Assembly: GCA_900188575.1 (NCBI GenBank)
Contig: FYEU01000320.1
Location: 579,539 to 643,538, forward strand
Length of the DNA stretch: 64,000 bases
Origin: Geosmithia putterillii
Taxonomy: Eukaryota; Ascomycota; Sordariomycetes; Hypocreales; Bionectriaceae
Direction: 5' to 3'
Shown here: one piece after another, positions 22,801 through 32,737 of the stretch
How positions within the stretch are numbered: the stretch's first letter is position 1
How the letters are laid out: each line of letters starts with the position of its first letter
Translations under genes and position numbers: made by a program
Notes under the pieces: model-generated
What the model was told of the DNA's origin: nothing
The model's database searches: none
What the model saw: the letters and a program-made list of their open reading frames with translations, nothing else

Positions 22801-23833
22801 CGAGTCGGGCCCCGAGGAACGAGACGACATTGTCAGGCGCTGGTCCAGCGGTGCCTTCGACCTTAAGAACTTTGACCGGTTCCGCAAGAGGGACGTCTCG
22901 GCTCAGAGGTCGTCGCCCGTACCAGCCGCGCAATCCTCGTCATACACCCCGCCCGACATACAGAGCACCATCGCGGGCTTTGGCGCCCGCAGCGGGTGGA
23001 TGGGCAAGCTGTCCTTCTTGGACGAACGCCTGAGAGACGAGAAGTCAAAGTTCAACTCATCGCGTGCGAAGGAAGAGAAGAAGCCTGCTGCCACGACGAC
23101 AACGACGACGACCACCACCGAGGATGATGAGTTCGAGAAAGCCATCCTTGCCTCGGTGCATGAGACATCGCGGGGAAACCCCAAGGAGGACGCCGTCATC
23201 GAGGACGCCATCCGACAGAGCGTGAATGCCGTGCGCGAGAGGGGCGAGCTACCAGACCCGGTACCTATCGTCCCCAAGTCCAAGGACCCCGTGTCGGAGA
23301 AAGACCCGACCATCTTCGAGGACAAGGAGTACCAGATCACTGACGAGGAGTACCGCGACCTCATCGAGCTGGCCACCAAGCAGAGCATGGCAGCCCCTGA
23401 CCACTTCGCCCAGGAGTCTGGGGTGGCGGAGCTTGCCGCCGACGCGCACGGGGACAATGACGACAACGACGACGACCTGAAGCATGCTATCGAAGAGTCC
23501 AAGAGGTCAGGAGCAGGTGTACCACCATCATACGAGCAACAGCAGTCACATCCTAGCCGCGAGGACGATGGCGAGGAAGAGCTACGACGGGCCATAGAAG
23601 CATCACGGAATGAGGCGGACAAGGAGAAGGGCGAGAGGAGGGAGGAGGATATCATCATGGACTACATCAAGAAGCAGAGTCTCGCAGAGGAGGAGTTTAG
23701 GAAGCAGAGGCTGGGCCAGGGCAAGCAGCCAGATGGCGATGCAGACGAGGATCTCGAGAGGGCAATGCAGGAGAGCCTCAGGGTCAGCGGAGGAGGGGGT
23801 TCAGCAGGTGGTGAAGCTTCGGGAACAAAGTGA
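19802..23833 (+). CDS. Sterol-glucosyltransferase-like protein with VPS13/ATG2-like segments and UIM-like repeats
   Basis: Five exons: 19802-20012, 20092-20986, 21054-21821, 21885-22597 and 22677-23833, giving 1247 residues. Residues about 125-590 form a GT1/GT28 UDP-glycosyltransferase of the sterol 3-beta-glucosyltransferase (Atg26/UGT80) type: VVQIVGSRGDVQPFVALG at the N-lobe, WSPALIPKPNDW, PVYIGFGSI, and the donor-site HHGGAGTTAAG...PFFGDQPFWG. Unlike Atg26, no GRAM or PH domain precedes it. Residues about 805-880 (YGLFDGISGLVTQP, GIIKGFAKGIGGIITKPAAG) resemble the Gly-rich repeats near the C-termini of VPS13/ATG2 lipid-transfer proteins. Residues about 1010-1235 hold several A-x-x-x-S helices with acidic lead-ins, like ubiquitin-interacting motifs (EKAILAS, EDAIRQS, KHAIEES, RRAIEAS, ERAMQES). 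The substrate and the roles of the tails are inference. Confidence 0.88.
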
Positions 23834-24147
23834 TTGATCTCTGGTATATAGATAGGATACCCCGCAAGTACAAGATGTCGTTTTTATCTTTTCGTTCTCA
23901 CTCGTATTCTTCATTCTTCTTGCACACTATCGAGCATTATATCCTGAATCAGTCCGTGCAGCTAGTCGACTGGCCCACGGGGGTTCTCTACCGTGAGACA
24001 GCCAAGCAATGCAGGAGTTACAGTAAGGGTATCACGCTTCCATTTCTCATCGCCGTAAACAAAGAAAACATACCGCCGCAGCTGAGCTGGAGCCAACTGG
24101 CCGGACGGCAAAAGAAGAGCACCAAGCAACATCAACCAGCACCGTCA
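23834..24147. other. Convergent 3' spacer
   Basis: 314 bp between the stop codons of the glycosyltransferase (+) and the zinc-ribbon gene (-). No gene seen. Confidence 0.5.
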
Positions 24148-24611
24148 TCAGGCATACCTCCCGTCAGCCTGACCCTGCGGCTTCGGGCCATTGCCTGCTC
24201 CCCACCCTTGCTGCGGCACCGGTTGCTGCTGCGGGTATCCATGGTACTGCTGGGCAGACGCACCGCCATTCTTCATGGACTGCACGTCGGGCCTCCTCTC
24301 GAGGGGCTCGTTGAAGCGGCAGATGTGGCACGTAATATCCTGGTATCCCTTGATGGTGAAGGGGATGATGGGCTGATGTTTTTGTTAGTTTCAATCTACA
24401 GACACAGAGATGGGATGGATTGTGATAGCGATAGGGTGGGCGGCGGCGGAGCGACGGGGAGACCAACAATCCAGCAAAAGGTAAAGAACGGACGACGCTT
24501 GAGGACGTGGCCTGACATGTTGCCACAGTTGTGGCACTGGCACACGACGCCCTCGAAGCCCTCAACGTCGCTTTGGAACGTCTTTTCGCCGCAGACGAAG
24601 AAGAAGAACAT
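24148..24611 (-). CDS. Small zinc-ribbon protein
   Basis: Two exons, 24611-24468 and 24372-24148, giving 122 residues. The protein begins MFFFFVCGEKTF and carries two zinc-binding knuckles: CQCHNCGN (near residue 26) and CHIC (near 59). Between them lies FTFCWIPIIPFTIKGYQDITCHIC, which matches the fungal zinc_ribbon_15-type family once the intron is removed. The Gln/Gly/Pro-rich tail is probably disordered. The donor (GTTGGT) is weak, but the joined frame gives the expected family sequence. Function is unknown to me; relatives are uncharacterised small proteins. It is transcribed divergently from rpp1. Confidence 0.82.
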
Positions 24612-25225
24612 TTTGGCGGGTTCCTTTGATTCTCTCGATATACAGGTATATGTGATGTACAACTGCGGCGCAGCGTGTAATACTCAAAGGGGTAGTATAG
24701 TAGTAGTAATACTGTAGTCGTAAGATGTCGGTCGGGTTGCGTGGAGAAGGCGGTGGGTGAGTGGGCGCGTCGAATTTGACCGCGATAGTAGGTCAATGCG
24801 ATCTGGGATGGATATGAAAATAGTTTAAATGATGAAGGGTCCGATATACAAGTATAGAAGCACAGATACGAGTAGGTTGATGGAAACTAGGGAGGAGTTG
24901 GAGGGCTGAGCATCGGGTGTTGAGGAGGTGGAATGACGACAATGCAGCCCGTCAATTGTGGCTTAGCGCCGAAACCTGCTCCTGTCATGCGTCATTAGGA
25001 GGTTGGGGGTCACACCTTATTTTTATCTGGGGGGTGACTAAATTAGCAGCCTTAGTTGTACATTTAGCCCCCAGAAGCCGCAATTTAGGCCCATTTAAAC
25101 CATAGCATCCCAACCTAATACTTTTTTTTTTCTTCCCTTATACCAAGCAATATGTGAAGTATAGCTTCAACACACACCCACCCTCGCAACGACAACCGGC
25201 GCGCAGCCCAAGACACACACACAGG
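24612..25225. promoter_or_regulatory. Divergent promoter region, zinc-ribbon gene / RPP1
   Basis: 614-bp spacer between diverging start codons, so it holds both promoters. A C/T-rich plus CA-rich leader (25125-25225) lies directly before the RPP1 ATG. No clear TATA element is seen. Confidence 0.5.
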
Positions 25226-26161
25226 ATGTTGTACGACCTCAACATAGCCTGGACGCCGCAGACGACGCGCGAGCAGCTCGTCCAGACCCTGACGCTCGCC
25301 TCATCGCTAGGCTACGGCACCGTGGCGCTCAACCACACGCTGACGCAGGCGCCGCCCGCGAACCCCGTTGCGCCGTTCCCCGAGCTGTCAGACGACGACC
25401 GCCTCTCGCCCAAGAGTAGGCTGCCCAACATCCTCCGCCGCGCGACCCTCCCGCTGTCCGACCCCTCGTCGTCCAACTACCGCCTGCAGACCCTCGTCAA
25501 GGCCTACGACGTGCTGGCCGTGCGCCCGACGTCGGATCGTGCCTTCTCCAACGCCTGCCTTACGCTCGACGTGCCCATAATCTCGCTCGACATGGCCGCC
25601 CAGCTGCCCTTCTTCCTCAAGCCCAAGACATGCATGGCCGCCGTGTCGCGCGGCATACGCTTCGAGATCTGCTACGCCCAGGCCCTCAGCCCCACGGCTG
25701 ACCCGCGCGCCCGCGCCACCTTCATTACCAACACGGCCGCCCTGGTCAGGGCCACGAGGGGGAGGGGCATCGTGGTAAGCAGTGAGGCCCAGGGCGCGCT
25801 GTCCCTGCGCGGACCCGCTGACGTCGCCAACCTGCTCAGCCTGTGGGGGTTGCCCGCCGAGAAGGGCATGGAGGCCATGGGCCAGATGGCCCGCTCCGTC
25901 GTTGTCAACGAGGGCGTCAAGAGATCTGGCTTTCGTGGCGTGGTCAACATCGTGCAGACTGTCCCTGCACCAGCGCCGCAGCCGACGACGAAACGCGGCG
26001 GCAAGGACGACGAGAGCTCAGCTGCTGCTGCGGCCTCCTCGGGAAACCAGTCCGACAAGGACAGCAAGGCGTCAAAGAGACAGAAACGCAAGGGTGCCGG
26101 CGAACCGGCGCAACCTGGGAACGGGAAAAAGATGAGGGTCGTGCCGCGCGGGGCTACTTGA
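25226..26161 (+). CDS. RPP1: Ribonuclease P/MRP protein subunit Rpp1 (p30)
   Basis: Single exon, 311 residues. Rpp1/p30 is a TIM-barrel-like protein subunit of nuclear RNase P, which trims tRNA 5' leaders, and of RNase MRP, which acts on pre-rRNA. The start MLYDLNIAW, then LASSLGYGTVALNHT, VKAYDVLAVRPTSDRAFSNAC, DVPIISLDMAAQLPFFLK and AVSRGIRFEICYAQAL are the family's conserved blocks. The C-terminal 60 residues are a Lys/Ser-rich disordered tail that looks like a nuclear localisation region (SKRQKRKGAG). Length is normal for a filamentous fungus. Confidence 0.94.
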   Translation: MLYDLNIAWTPQTTREQLVQTLTLASSLGYGTVALNHTLTQAPPANPVAPFPELSDDDRLSPKSRLPNILRRATLPLSDPSSSNYRLQTLVKAYDVLAVRPTSDRAFSNACLTLDVPIISLDMAAQLPFFLKPKTCMAAVSRGIRFEICYAQALSPTADPRARATFITNTAALVRATRGRGIVVSSEAQGALSLRGPADVANLLSLWGLPAEKGMEAMGQMARSVVVNEGVKRSGFRGVVNIVQTVPAPAPQPTTKRGGKDDESSAAAAASSGNQSDKDSKASKRQKRKGAGEPAQPGNGKKMRVVPRGAT

Positions 26162-26488
26162 AGGAGCCCAGCTCGGGGCATCCGCATTCTTCTTTACACA
26201 TCACTTTCACGATACCCATGATTCATGTACTTGATACAATGTATTTGCATATTACACCAAGACTAGAAGAGTCTTCGCAGACCAAAAGATATATAAAGGG
26301 GAAACTGTCAATTGGACTGATTATACATTGAACGGGCTATACGACACTGTGCCGCCGCCGCAAGGCGATATGAACTTGCAGCAGCCTCAAGGCGGGATCG
26401 AAACGACTCCTCCATGCCACCAGGACAGGTAGCGCTCCTCTGCAGCCAAAAAGAAGTAAAAAAAGCAAGACTACTGTATAGTTTTAAA
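26162..26488. other. Convergent 3' spacer
   Basis: 327 bp between the RPP1 stop (+) and the stop of the Thr/Pro-rich secreted protein (-). No gene seen. Confidence 0.5.
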
Positions 26489-27723
26489 TCAAACACCACC
26501 AGTGGGAGCGGCAATCGCGGCCCGTCCAGCCAAGTTGCCCAGGTCGAGCTGGCTGTTGAGAGTCAGGCTGGAGAGGTTGATGGGAGGCGGCTCAGTGGCG
26601 GACTGGGTCGTTTCCGCGGCCGGGTCCTGGGTGGAAATAACGGCAGACTCGGCCGGGGCACCAGCGTCGGGCTGGTTGGAGGCCTGGTTGTTGTCAGGCT
26701 GAGCGGGAGCAGCAGTAGTGGCAGCGGGAGCAGTGGTAGCGGCGGGAGCGGTGGTAGCGGCAGGAGCAGTGGTCGAGGCCTCGGGGATTGATGTTGACGT
26801 CGACGGCTGCTTCTGCTGGTCTTGGCCACCCTGGTTTGATTCGCCTGCAACAAGTCAGCATCGGTACTCCTCGATTACCATCTACACCATGGCAGCTTAC
26901 CGTTCGTGTTGCCCGCCGCAGCAGTCGAAGTCGGAGACAAGGTCGTCTGGGGTTGCGCAGAGTAGGGGATGGGGACCGTGGTAACACCACTGTCGGTCTG
27001 CTGGCCGCCATTGCCGCCGACGAGGGGGACAACCGTGGTGAATGGCGATGGCGTAGCCACGGGAGTGTTCTGCTGTTAAGGCCAATGTCAGTAACCGCGC
27101 ACTGTTGAGAAAGGTTAGACGAAGAGCCGCGAAGAGAACTCACCCCAGCTGCGTCGCGGGCTTGTGTCACTGTGACAAAGACGGTGCTGGGAGCAGCCTG
27201 TGCAGTCTCAGTGACGGTCGTGGTCGCCCCTCCCTGGGCGGGAGTTCCCTGAGCAGGAGTTCCCTGAGCGGGAGTGCTCTGGGCAGGAGTTCCCTGGGCG
27301 GGAGTGCTCTGAGCGGGCGCGCCCGCAGCGTCACCCGTGGAGATTGTGAAGCTGTTTGGAAGGCCAGATTAATATACCTCAGGTCTAGTAGCAGGCTAGG
27401 CCAAATGAAAGAGAGGCTGAACATACCCTTCAAAGACCCGGGCCTCGAGCTCAGCGTACCGGGCGAGGAGATTGGGGTCGCTGGCCGTGACGGTATGGTG
27501 AATGGTCTCGGTGACAGTCTTGCAGACACCATTGCTGTCGTCCCGTCGGTCCATGAGCTTGTCCTTCTCGTTCCGGGCCGCGAAACCTTGGAGAGCGCGC
27601 GCCGGGTTGAGGACGGCCGCCTAGTGATGTCGTTAGACTCAAGTATCGAAGTAGTCGTACATATAAGAGAATACTCACCTCGGCGAGGCACACGGAGGTG
27701 AGGAGGAGGATTTCGTGACGCAT
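26489..27723 (-). CDS. Secreted Thr/Pro/Ala-rich protein (cell-wall-like)
   Basis: Five exons: 27723-27679, 27620-27427, 27351-27144, 27072-26901 and 26844-26489, giving 324 residues. The N-terminus MRHEILLLTSVCLAEAAVL reads as a signal peptide. A predicted globular part follows (ARNEKDKLMDRRDDSNGVCK, then LLARYAELEARVFEG). The rest is low-complexity: a TPAQ/STPAQG decapeptide array in exon 3, several TTTV-type Thr-rich stretches and an APAATTAPAATT array in exon 5. Such regions are usually heavily O-mannosylated in fungal wall or secreted proteins. The C-terminus (LDLGNLAGRAAIAAPTGGV) is not clearly a GPI signal. Exon 4 can start at either of two AGs three bases apart. No enzymatic domain recognised. 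Confidence 0.78.
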
Positions 27724-29313
27724 ATCGGATCGTTGGGTTGGTCCTCGGGACTATGCCAAGAAGCGAGCTCAGTAAAAAGGCGTGGGTATATCGGAGAAAA
27801 AACTCTAAGTGTCAAACTATCAAGAAAGCAAGCGCAGACAGGCCCAGCCCGTGCTGGAGAAGAAGCAGATTAGAGAATAGGAAGTGAAGAAGAAGAAGAA
27901 TAACAACAAAGTTAATGAACGTATGTATTGGCGCAAGGTCCGGCAGGCGTCCGATGAAGCGAATGTGCGATATGACGGGCAGAAAGAGGACTGGAAAGCG
28001 AAACGAGGGGAGGGCGAGAAAGAGATACGAATATGGAGGCGAGGTCAAAACAGCCAAAGTCCAGCTTGGCGCCCGTGAGTTTCGTAAACCTGCTCTTGGC
28101 GTAGTTGGAGAAGTCGGAAAGGAGAGGGGCGCCGCAGAAATGAGAGACGGCAATTTTTTTTTACTGCTCGTGGTCGGGGCGCTGTCGCACCCCCTGACAC
28201 GGTCAATCCCAAACGAGGCTTGTCGCGATACTGGGGATCTGAGACGTGGAAGCCCCCGCCCCTGGTAGGGCGAGCCAGACTCGCATGATTTTCTGCGCAC
28301 CATGCTCAGTCAGATAAGTCAGACGGCCGTTATAGATGGTGGTATAATTACGTACTCGCGTCCGACTCTCAGGTGCCCTTGAATTTTGCCCTCGGCCCCT
28401 TCTTTTGCTCCTAGCAATACTACAGCGTTAGTATTCAGTGGTTACTGACACGTACGCGTACTGCACGGGGGTTCGAGGACGAGGACGGCCTGTATGTCCG
28501 CTCGCCGTTGCTTCTGAAGTTCTGCAGGGGCCTAGTGTGGGGCCCGTTGGCTGGGCGAACACGTACGAGTGCGAGTAGAGGGCCTCGCATACGAATCCCG
28601 AATTCATAAGTGATGGAATCGAGATTGGAGTCGATTCCACAATTCCATGTCTGATGTATAGTGCGTCCTGTAGCAAGATGAGTGTTGGACCGGCCATGAT
28701 GAAGCTGGCGTGCGCGTACGATGGAGCGAGGGGCCGAGATCTTCCTCGATCTGTCGGCAGGGGCGACCCATTGCCGTTCCTGCAGCAGATAATAATAGGC
28801 CAGGGTTTAGAACGTCCATACAGGCAAGTGAACCAACTCATTGATCATCAAAGACAGCCTTGCATTTGGTATTCCATTCCTCCGCTACTTCTCTTTTTAT
28901 CATCCTATGTTCTGAAAATTCGTGTGAAAAACGGCTGCTCCTCCCGGGCTTAAACGGCGGTGCATCCGACTCCTCCGTCCATCTCTCGATGGCAAGAGAT
29001 TCGGCAGATCAAAACGAGGCATTCTATGAAGCCACCTGTCGATATGTATATGCCTACACATCGGCCTTGCAACAGGACTCGTGTATATGTCCCGGGGGGC
29101 ATGCGTAACCCCTCCCTCCTGGGGCAGGACAAGCCTAGTACTCCTGTCGAAAACGACCGCGACGACCTCCCCTCGGGCAGGGCAAGCCTCCCGTTGTTGA
29201 AAACGAAACCCAGGGTTCATGGTGCGGCGACTGTGATTCAGGCCCTCCTTCTCCTCCTCTCCTCGCATCCTTCACACAAGCTACAGACCATGAGAATTTG
29301 ACCGTGGTCTCAC
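27724..29313. other. Intergenic spacer
   Basis: 1.6 kb between two minus-strand genes; it holds the promoter of the secreted-protein gene and the 3' end of the GFA gene. The part next to the secreted-protein start (27770-28060) is purine-rich on this strand (pyrimidine-rich for the gene). No gene seen. Confidence 0.55.
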
Positions 29314-30064
29314 TCAACTAATATCGCTCCCCTGACAGGTGCCGTTCCCCGCGAGCGGTCCTGGCTGGTCCAGATCTGACTCGCTGCTCCCGTACGACAA
29401 GTACCCCCCTTCCCTGGGATGGGTCTCGGCGCCCTCGGGTATGGGTACCATGGCGTTGCCCGACCATATGTGAATTGCTTTGGACCAGTCAAGGCCGTCT
29501 ATGCAGCCTGCCTTGATGGACGTGACATTTTTGGTCTGCACAATGGGCTGGTCAGTATCACTTGTTTCCACCGCATGTCTTGTGCTCCTCATTCTACCTC
29601 TCAATCTATTCCTCTTCGCTCCCTCCTCCTTCCTCTTAGATGAAGACTTACCGGCATAGCGTGAAAGAGACGCGTGCCGCAGTTGCGGCAAAAGTAGCTG
29701 CGTATTGCACGTCAGAACATGCCTACTGTAACATACTAGCATCTCCCCAAACTTACCAGAATAGTGTCTGGCCGGATGCCACGAGTCGTCTTGATGGGCG
29801 TGTCAGCATCTCGCTCACTCACTCGCTCACCCCTCACGCACTCATTCATAGTGGAGAACGTTGGCAGTAAAGAAATGAGGAAACTCACGAGTAACAGCTC
29901 AGAAGCTCCGAATCAGGCAGCTTGAACGTCGGAAAGATAGCCGACGATCCAAACGCCGAGCCCGTCTGCCGACGACACTCCGTGCAGTGGCAGATGTACA
30001 GCGCCAGAGGCTCGGGTAGGGGCGTCTTGAAGGTGACCGCGCCGCACTGGCATCTGGCGTCCAT
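29314..30064 (-). CDS. GFA (glutathione-dependent formaldehyde-activating) family protein
   Basis: Four exons: 30064-29889, 29789-29757 (only 33 nt), 29697-29652 and 29535-29314, giving 158 residues. GFA proteins have an Mss4-like zinc fold; a few members bind glutathione and aid formaldehyde detoxification, most are uncharacterised. Zinc ligands are visible in MDARCQCGAVTF (C5, C7), ICHCTECRR and YFCRNCGTRLFH. The 33-nt exon supplies RLVASGQTLF, joining SCYS to CYFCRNCG just as in relatives, which supports all three splices. VTSIKAGCIDGLDW and AIHIWSGNAMVPIPEG are further family blocks. The Gly/Ser/Asp-rich C-terminal 35 residues are variable. Function beyond the fold is inference. Confidence 0.88.
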
Positions 30065-31060
30065 GCTGTGCTGTGTGTATGCGAGAATGTCGCAGGCTGT
30101 GTGTGCGTGTTGTATGTCGTATGATGCCACTATTCCTCTTCTGATTTCCAATGGCAAACACTCTGTCTCTCCCTTTGTTTTTCTTTGTTTTTTCGTATTG
30201 CTCTCCTTCTCCTTCAATTGTAGCCCTTTTCGTTCTGCTGAGTCAGGAACGAACCCCGCGCTCCGACGTTATCGGCCCTGAGCTCTCTCGTATGCGGCTC
30301 AGGCGGCCAGATTGAGATGGACCAGAAGAAACAGGTGTACAAAGCGGGATATATGCATATACTCAAAGACGCGCTGGATGGGATGGGGCTTCGTAGTAGA
30401 TTCTTTCAATGTACAGATAGACGCAGATGGAGGGGTAGGAATGGAGTGAGATGTCGTCTGAAAGCGGCAAATCATCAATTATTAATGCTACTACGTCAGA
30501 ACGCGTCGCGTGACTCGCGGGGTTGCACTCAGGCTCAGCGCCATCATCTCGACAACGACGGTTGATCGACTGATCATCATACACATAGACGGTATACATA
30601 GTTGTCATTTTTCCTTGTTCCCGTCTATAATGTGTCGAGTAGTCTTGTTTTCCTTCAATGCGCTTCCTGTGTAATGGTGCTGTTCCTGAGTATTTATTCC
30701 GTATCCACGTCTGTCCTAAGTATTATATTCTGTTCATGCCAATGCACCCAAGGCATCGCATTGTGCCGGGGTATCAATGTCGTCTTGGCTCCTTGTTTCT
30801 TCACCTCCATCGCTTGGTCTCGATCTCCCCATTGAGAGGAAACCATGGAATGTAGGTGGATTCAGAGAGAGGGTTCCAAAGAGGCTCTGCCACTCCGGCT
30901 CATCATCTTCGGCCTCGTCGTCCGATGTCACGGTCTCATCGCCATCCGCCGTACGCCAGCCCGTCTTTACCGAATATGTGTTCCCCATAGTCACAAAGAC
31001 ATCCTCGCTGGTATGTCTGTCCGCCTTGTCCTGAACCCTCGTCCCGTTGCCACCGCCGCT
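30065..31060. other. Spacer holding an open frame continuous with MED8
   Basis: About 1.0 kb between the GFA gene start and the MED8 stop, both minus strand. From 31060 to 30734 the MED8 frame stays open for 108 codons beyond its TAG, ending in TGA at 30734-30736, and encodes an acidic stretch (TSDDEAEDDEPEW). This may be an unrecognised extension or chance. The rest is AT-richer with no gene seen. Confidence 0.5.
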
Positions 31061-31956
31061 CTACGGCTGCTGCTGTTGTGGCACATCGACCATACTAGTA
31101 TCCTGCACTGGAGCCGGAGCCGGAGCTTGTGTCTGGTCCTGTGCCGGCACATTGATCCCTTGCAAGCCCCTGTAGACATTTGCCTTGCGCTCAAAATCAA
31201 TATTGGGCGGCACCACGAAATCCCCCCTCGTAGCGAACCACAGCAGCGTTTCCGGTTCCGGTCCACGGGGGACTTGCTGCTGCTGCTGCTGCTGCTTCTG
31301 CACATTTTTATTGGACCCATCTTCGTCTTCATCTTCGTCCTCGTCGTCGTCGGAGTCCTCCTCAAGATCCCTCCTCAGTCCCGTCCGCACATTCTCGACG
31401 CCCATTTCCCTCTCCTCCTTGGTGTACACGTCGCCGGCCTCCTCGCCGACGTACTGGGCTATCCGGCGCTGCACCCAGTCCCGCACCTCGCCCCAGACCT
31501 CGCTCATGCGAGCGAGGCCCTCGGGCGTGGCCATAGCCTCGGCGCCGATGCGCCGCCCCTCAGCGACCAGCTCCTCTACGTCGGGCTCGAGCTTCTTGCG
31601 GAGCAGCTGGCCCAGCACGGCCTCCTGCGTGCGTCCCGGAAATGACGGTGAGGGGTGGATCACCATGCGGTTCAAGAGAAGGGCGTTGTCGGTCAGGCTG
31701 TCGAGGAGGGTCTGGAGATTGCGCTGGATGATTTGGGAGGATGCTTGGAGGGAGGATCTGGGTGGGTAAGCCGGCGAACACTCACACACTGCTGAATAAT
31801 GCCAATATATAGAGAAGAAACCTACGTTGGAGGCAACGGGTTGCTTCGTATTATGTCTGTGCGCAGGCTCTGTATGCTACTCGTCAATTGCGCGAGGCGG
31901 TTGAGAATCTGCTCGAGAGATTTGAACTCGTCGTCGTCCAGCATGAGGGTTGCCAT
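31061..31956 (-). CDS. MED8: Mediator of RNA polymerase II transcription subunit 8
   Basis: Two exons, 31956-31826 and 31757-31061, giving 275 residues. Med8 is a head-module subunit of Mediator that contacts TBP and Med18/Med20. The N-terminus MATLMLDDDEFKSLEQILNRLAQL..LRTDIIRSNPLPP, joined to TSSLQASSQIIQRNLQTLLDSL, then MVIHPSPSFPGRTQEAVLGQLLRKKLEPDVEELVAEGR, is the conserved Med8 helical region. The splice (AC/GTAGGT to CACCCAG/A) restores NPLPPTSSLQ exactly. The C-terminal third has an acidic run (EEDSDDDEDEDEDED), a poly-Gln run encoded by CTG/CAG repeats, and AP repeats. The frame continues open beyond the stop (see findings). Confidence 0.92.
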
Positions 31957-32737
31957 GATGGGCGGCTCTCTGCTCTGATCTAGTCTTATATGCCGAGCAG
32001 TGCTTCTTTGTATGTTCTTGTATGGTCTGTGGTCCGGGGATTGGTTCGGTTTGGCGCAATTATGTGGCTGTTGTGTCGATGGTGGTGATGACAATGGAAG
32101 AACGGCCAAGCTGTGGAGCTCTGGTCTGCGAAGCAACAGGAACAGGCAGGTCTTATCGATTGCGGCGCAGTGGGTGGGTCCCCTCCCCGCGGACGCAGGT
32201 GCGTCTCCGACTGCCTCTTACAGCACGACGACGGGGAAATCTTGTGCTTCTCGCGTGGCTTGTGACTAGTCACACGTGGTGCATGGTATCACTGGGAGTG
32301 TTGCAATTATATCTTGACTTTGCATTAGTACTGGAAAGGTGACTATTATTTCCCCGGATTCTCACTTATAAGTTATAAGCATGTGATACAGGGATAACTT
32401 GACGTTCAACCACCGATCAACTAGTAATACTCCGTAGTTTGTCATTCACCGGCACTTTGTATCGGCCAGATGTCTTATCGTCCGTTGATTCATAATGCTA
32501 TATGATGCGAAAACTGAATAGGCAATGGGGTGGTATCAAGGATACCAATATCAAAATGAACAATGAAAAAGTTGAGTGCCATGGAATAGAATGCCTTCTT
32601 TTTGGGTAATGAAAATAGAAACGAGAAACAGGTCATGATATATAAACTCGCTAATCCAACAAACGAGTTAAGAAAAATTAGGGGAAGATGCTAAAGACAA
32701 GATACCACGTGCAGTGCAGTGCAGTGCAGTGAAATGC
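31957..32737. other. Intergenic spacer
   Basis: 781 bp between two minus-strand genes: MED8 promoter and choline-sulfatase 3' end. It contains one TACTCCGTA motif at 32429 and a GTGCA pentamer array at 32709-32731. No gene seen. Confidence 0.55.
32709..32731. repeat. GTGCA pentanucleotide array
   Basis: Just over four perfect copies of GTGCA immediately downstream of the choline-sulfatase stop codon, probably in its 3' UTR. Confidence 0.85.
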
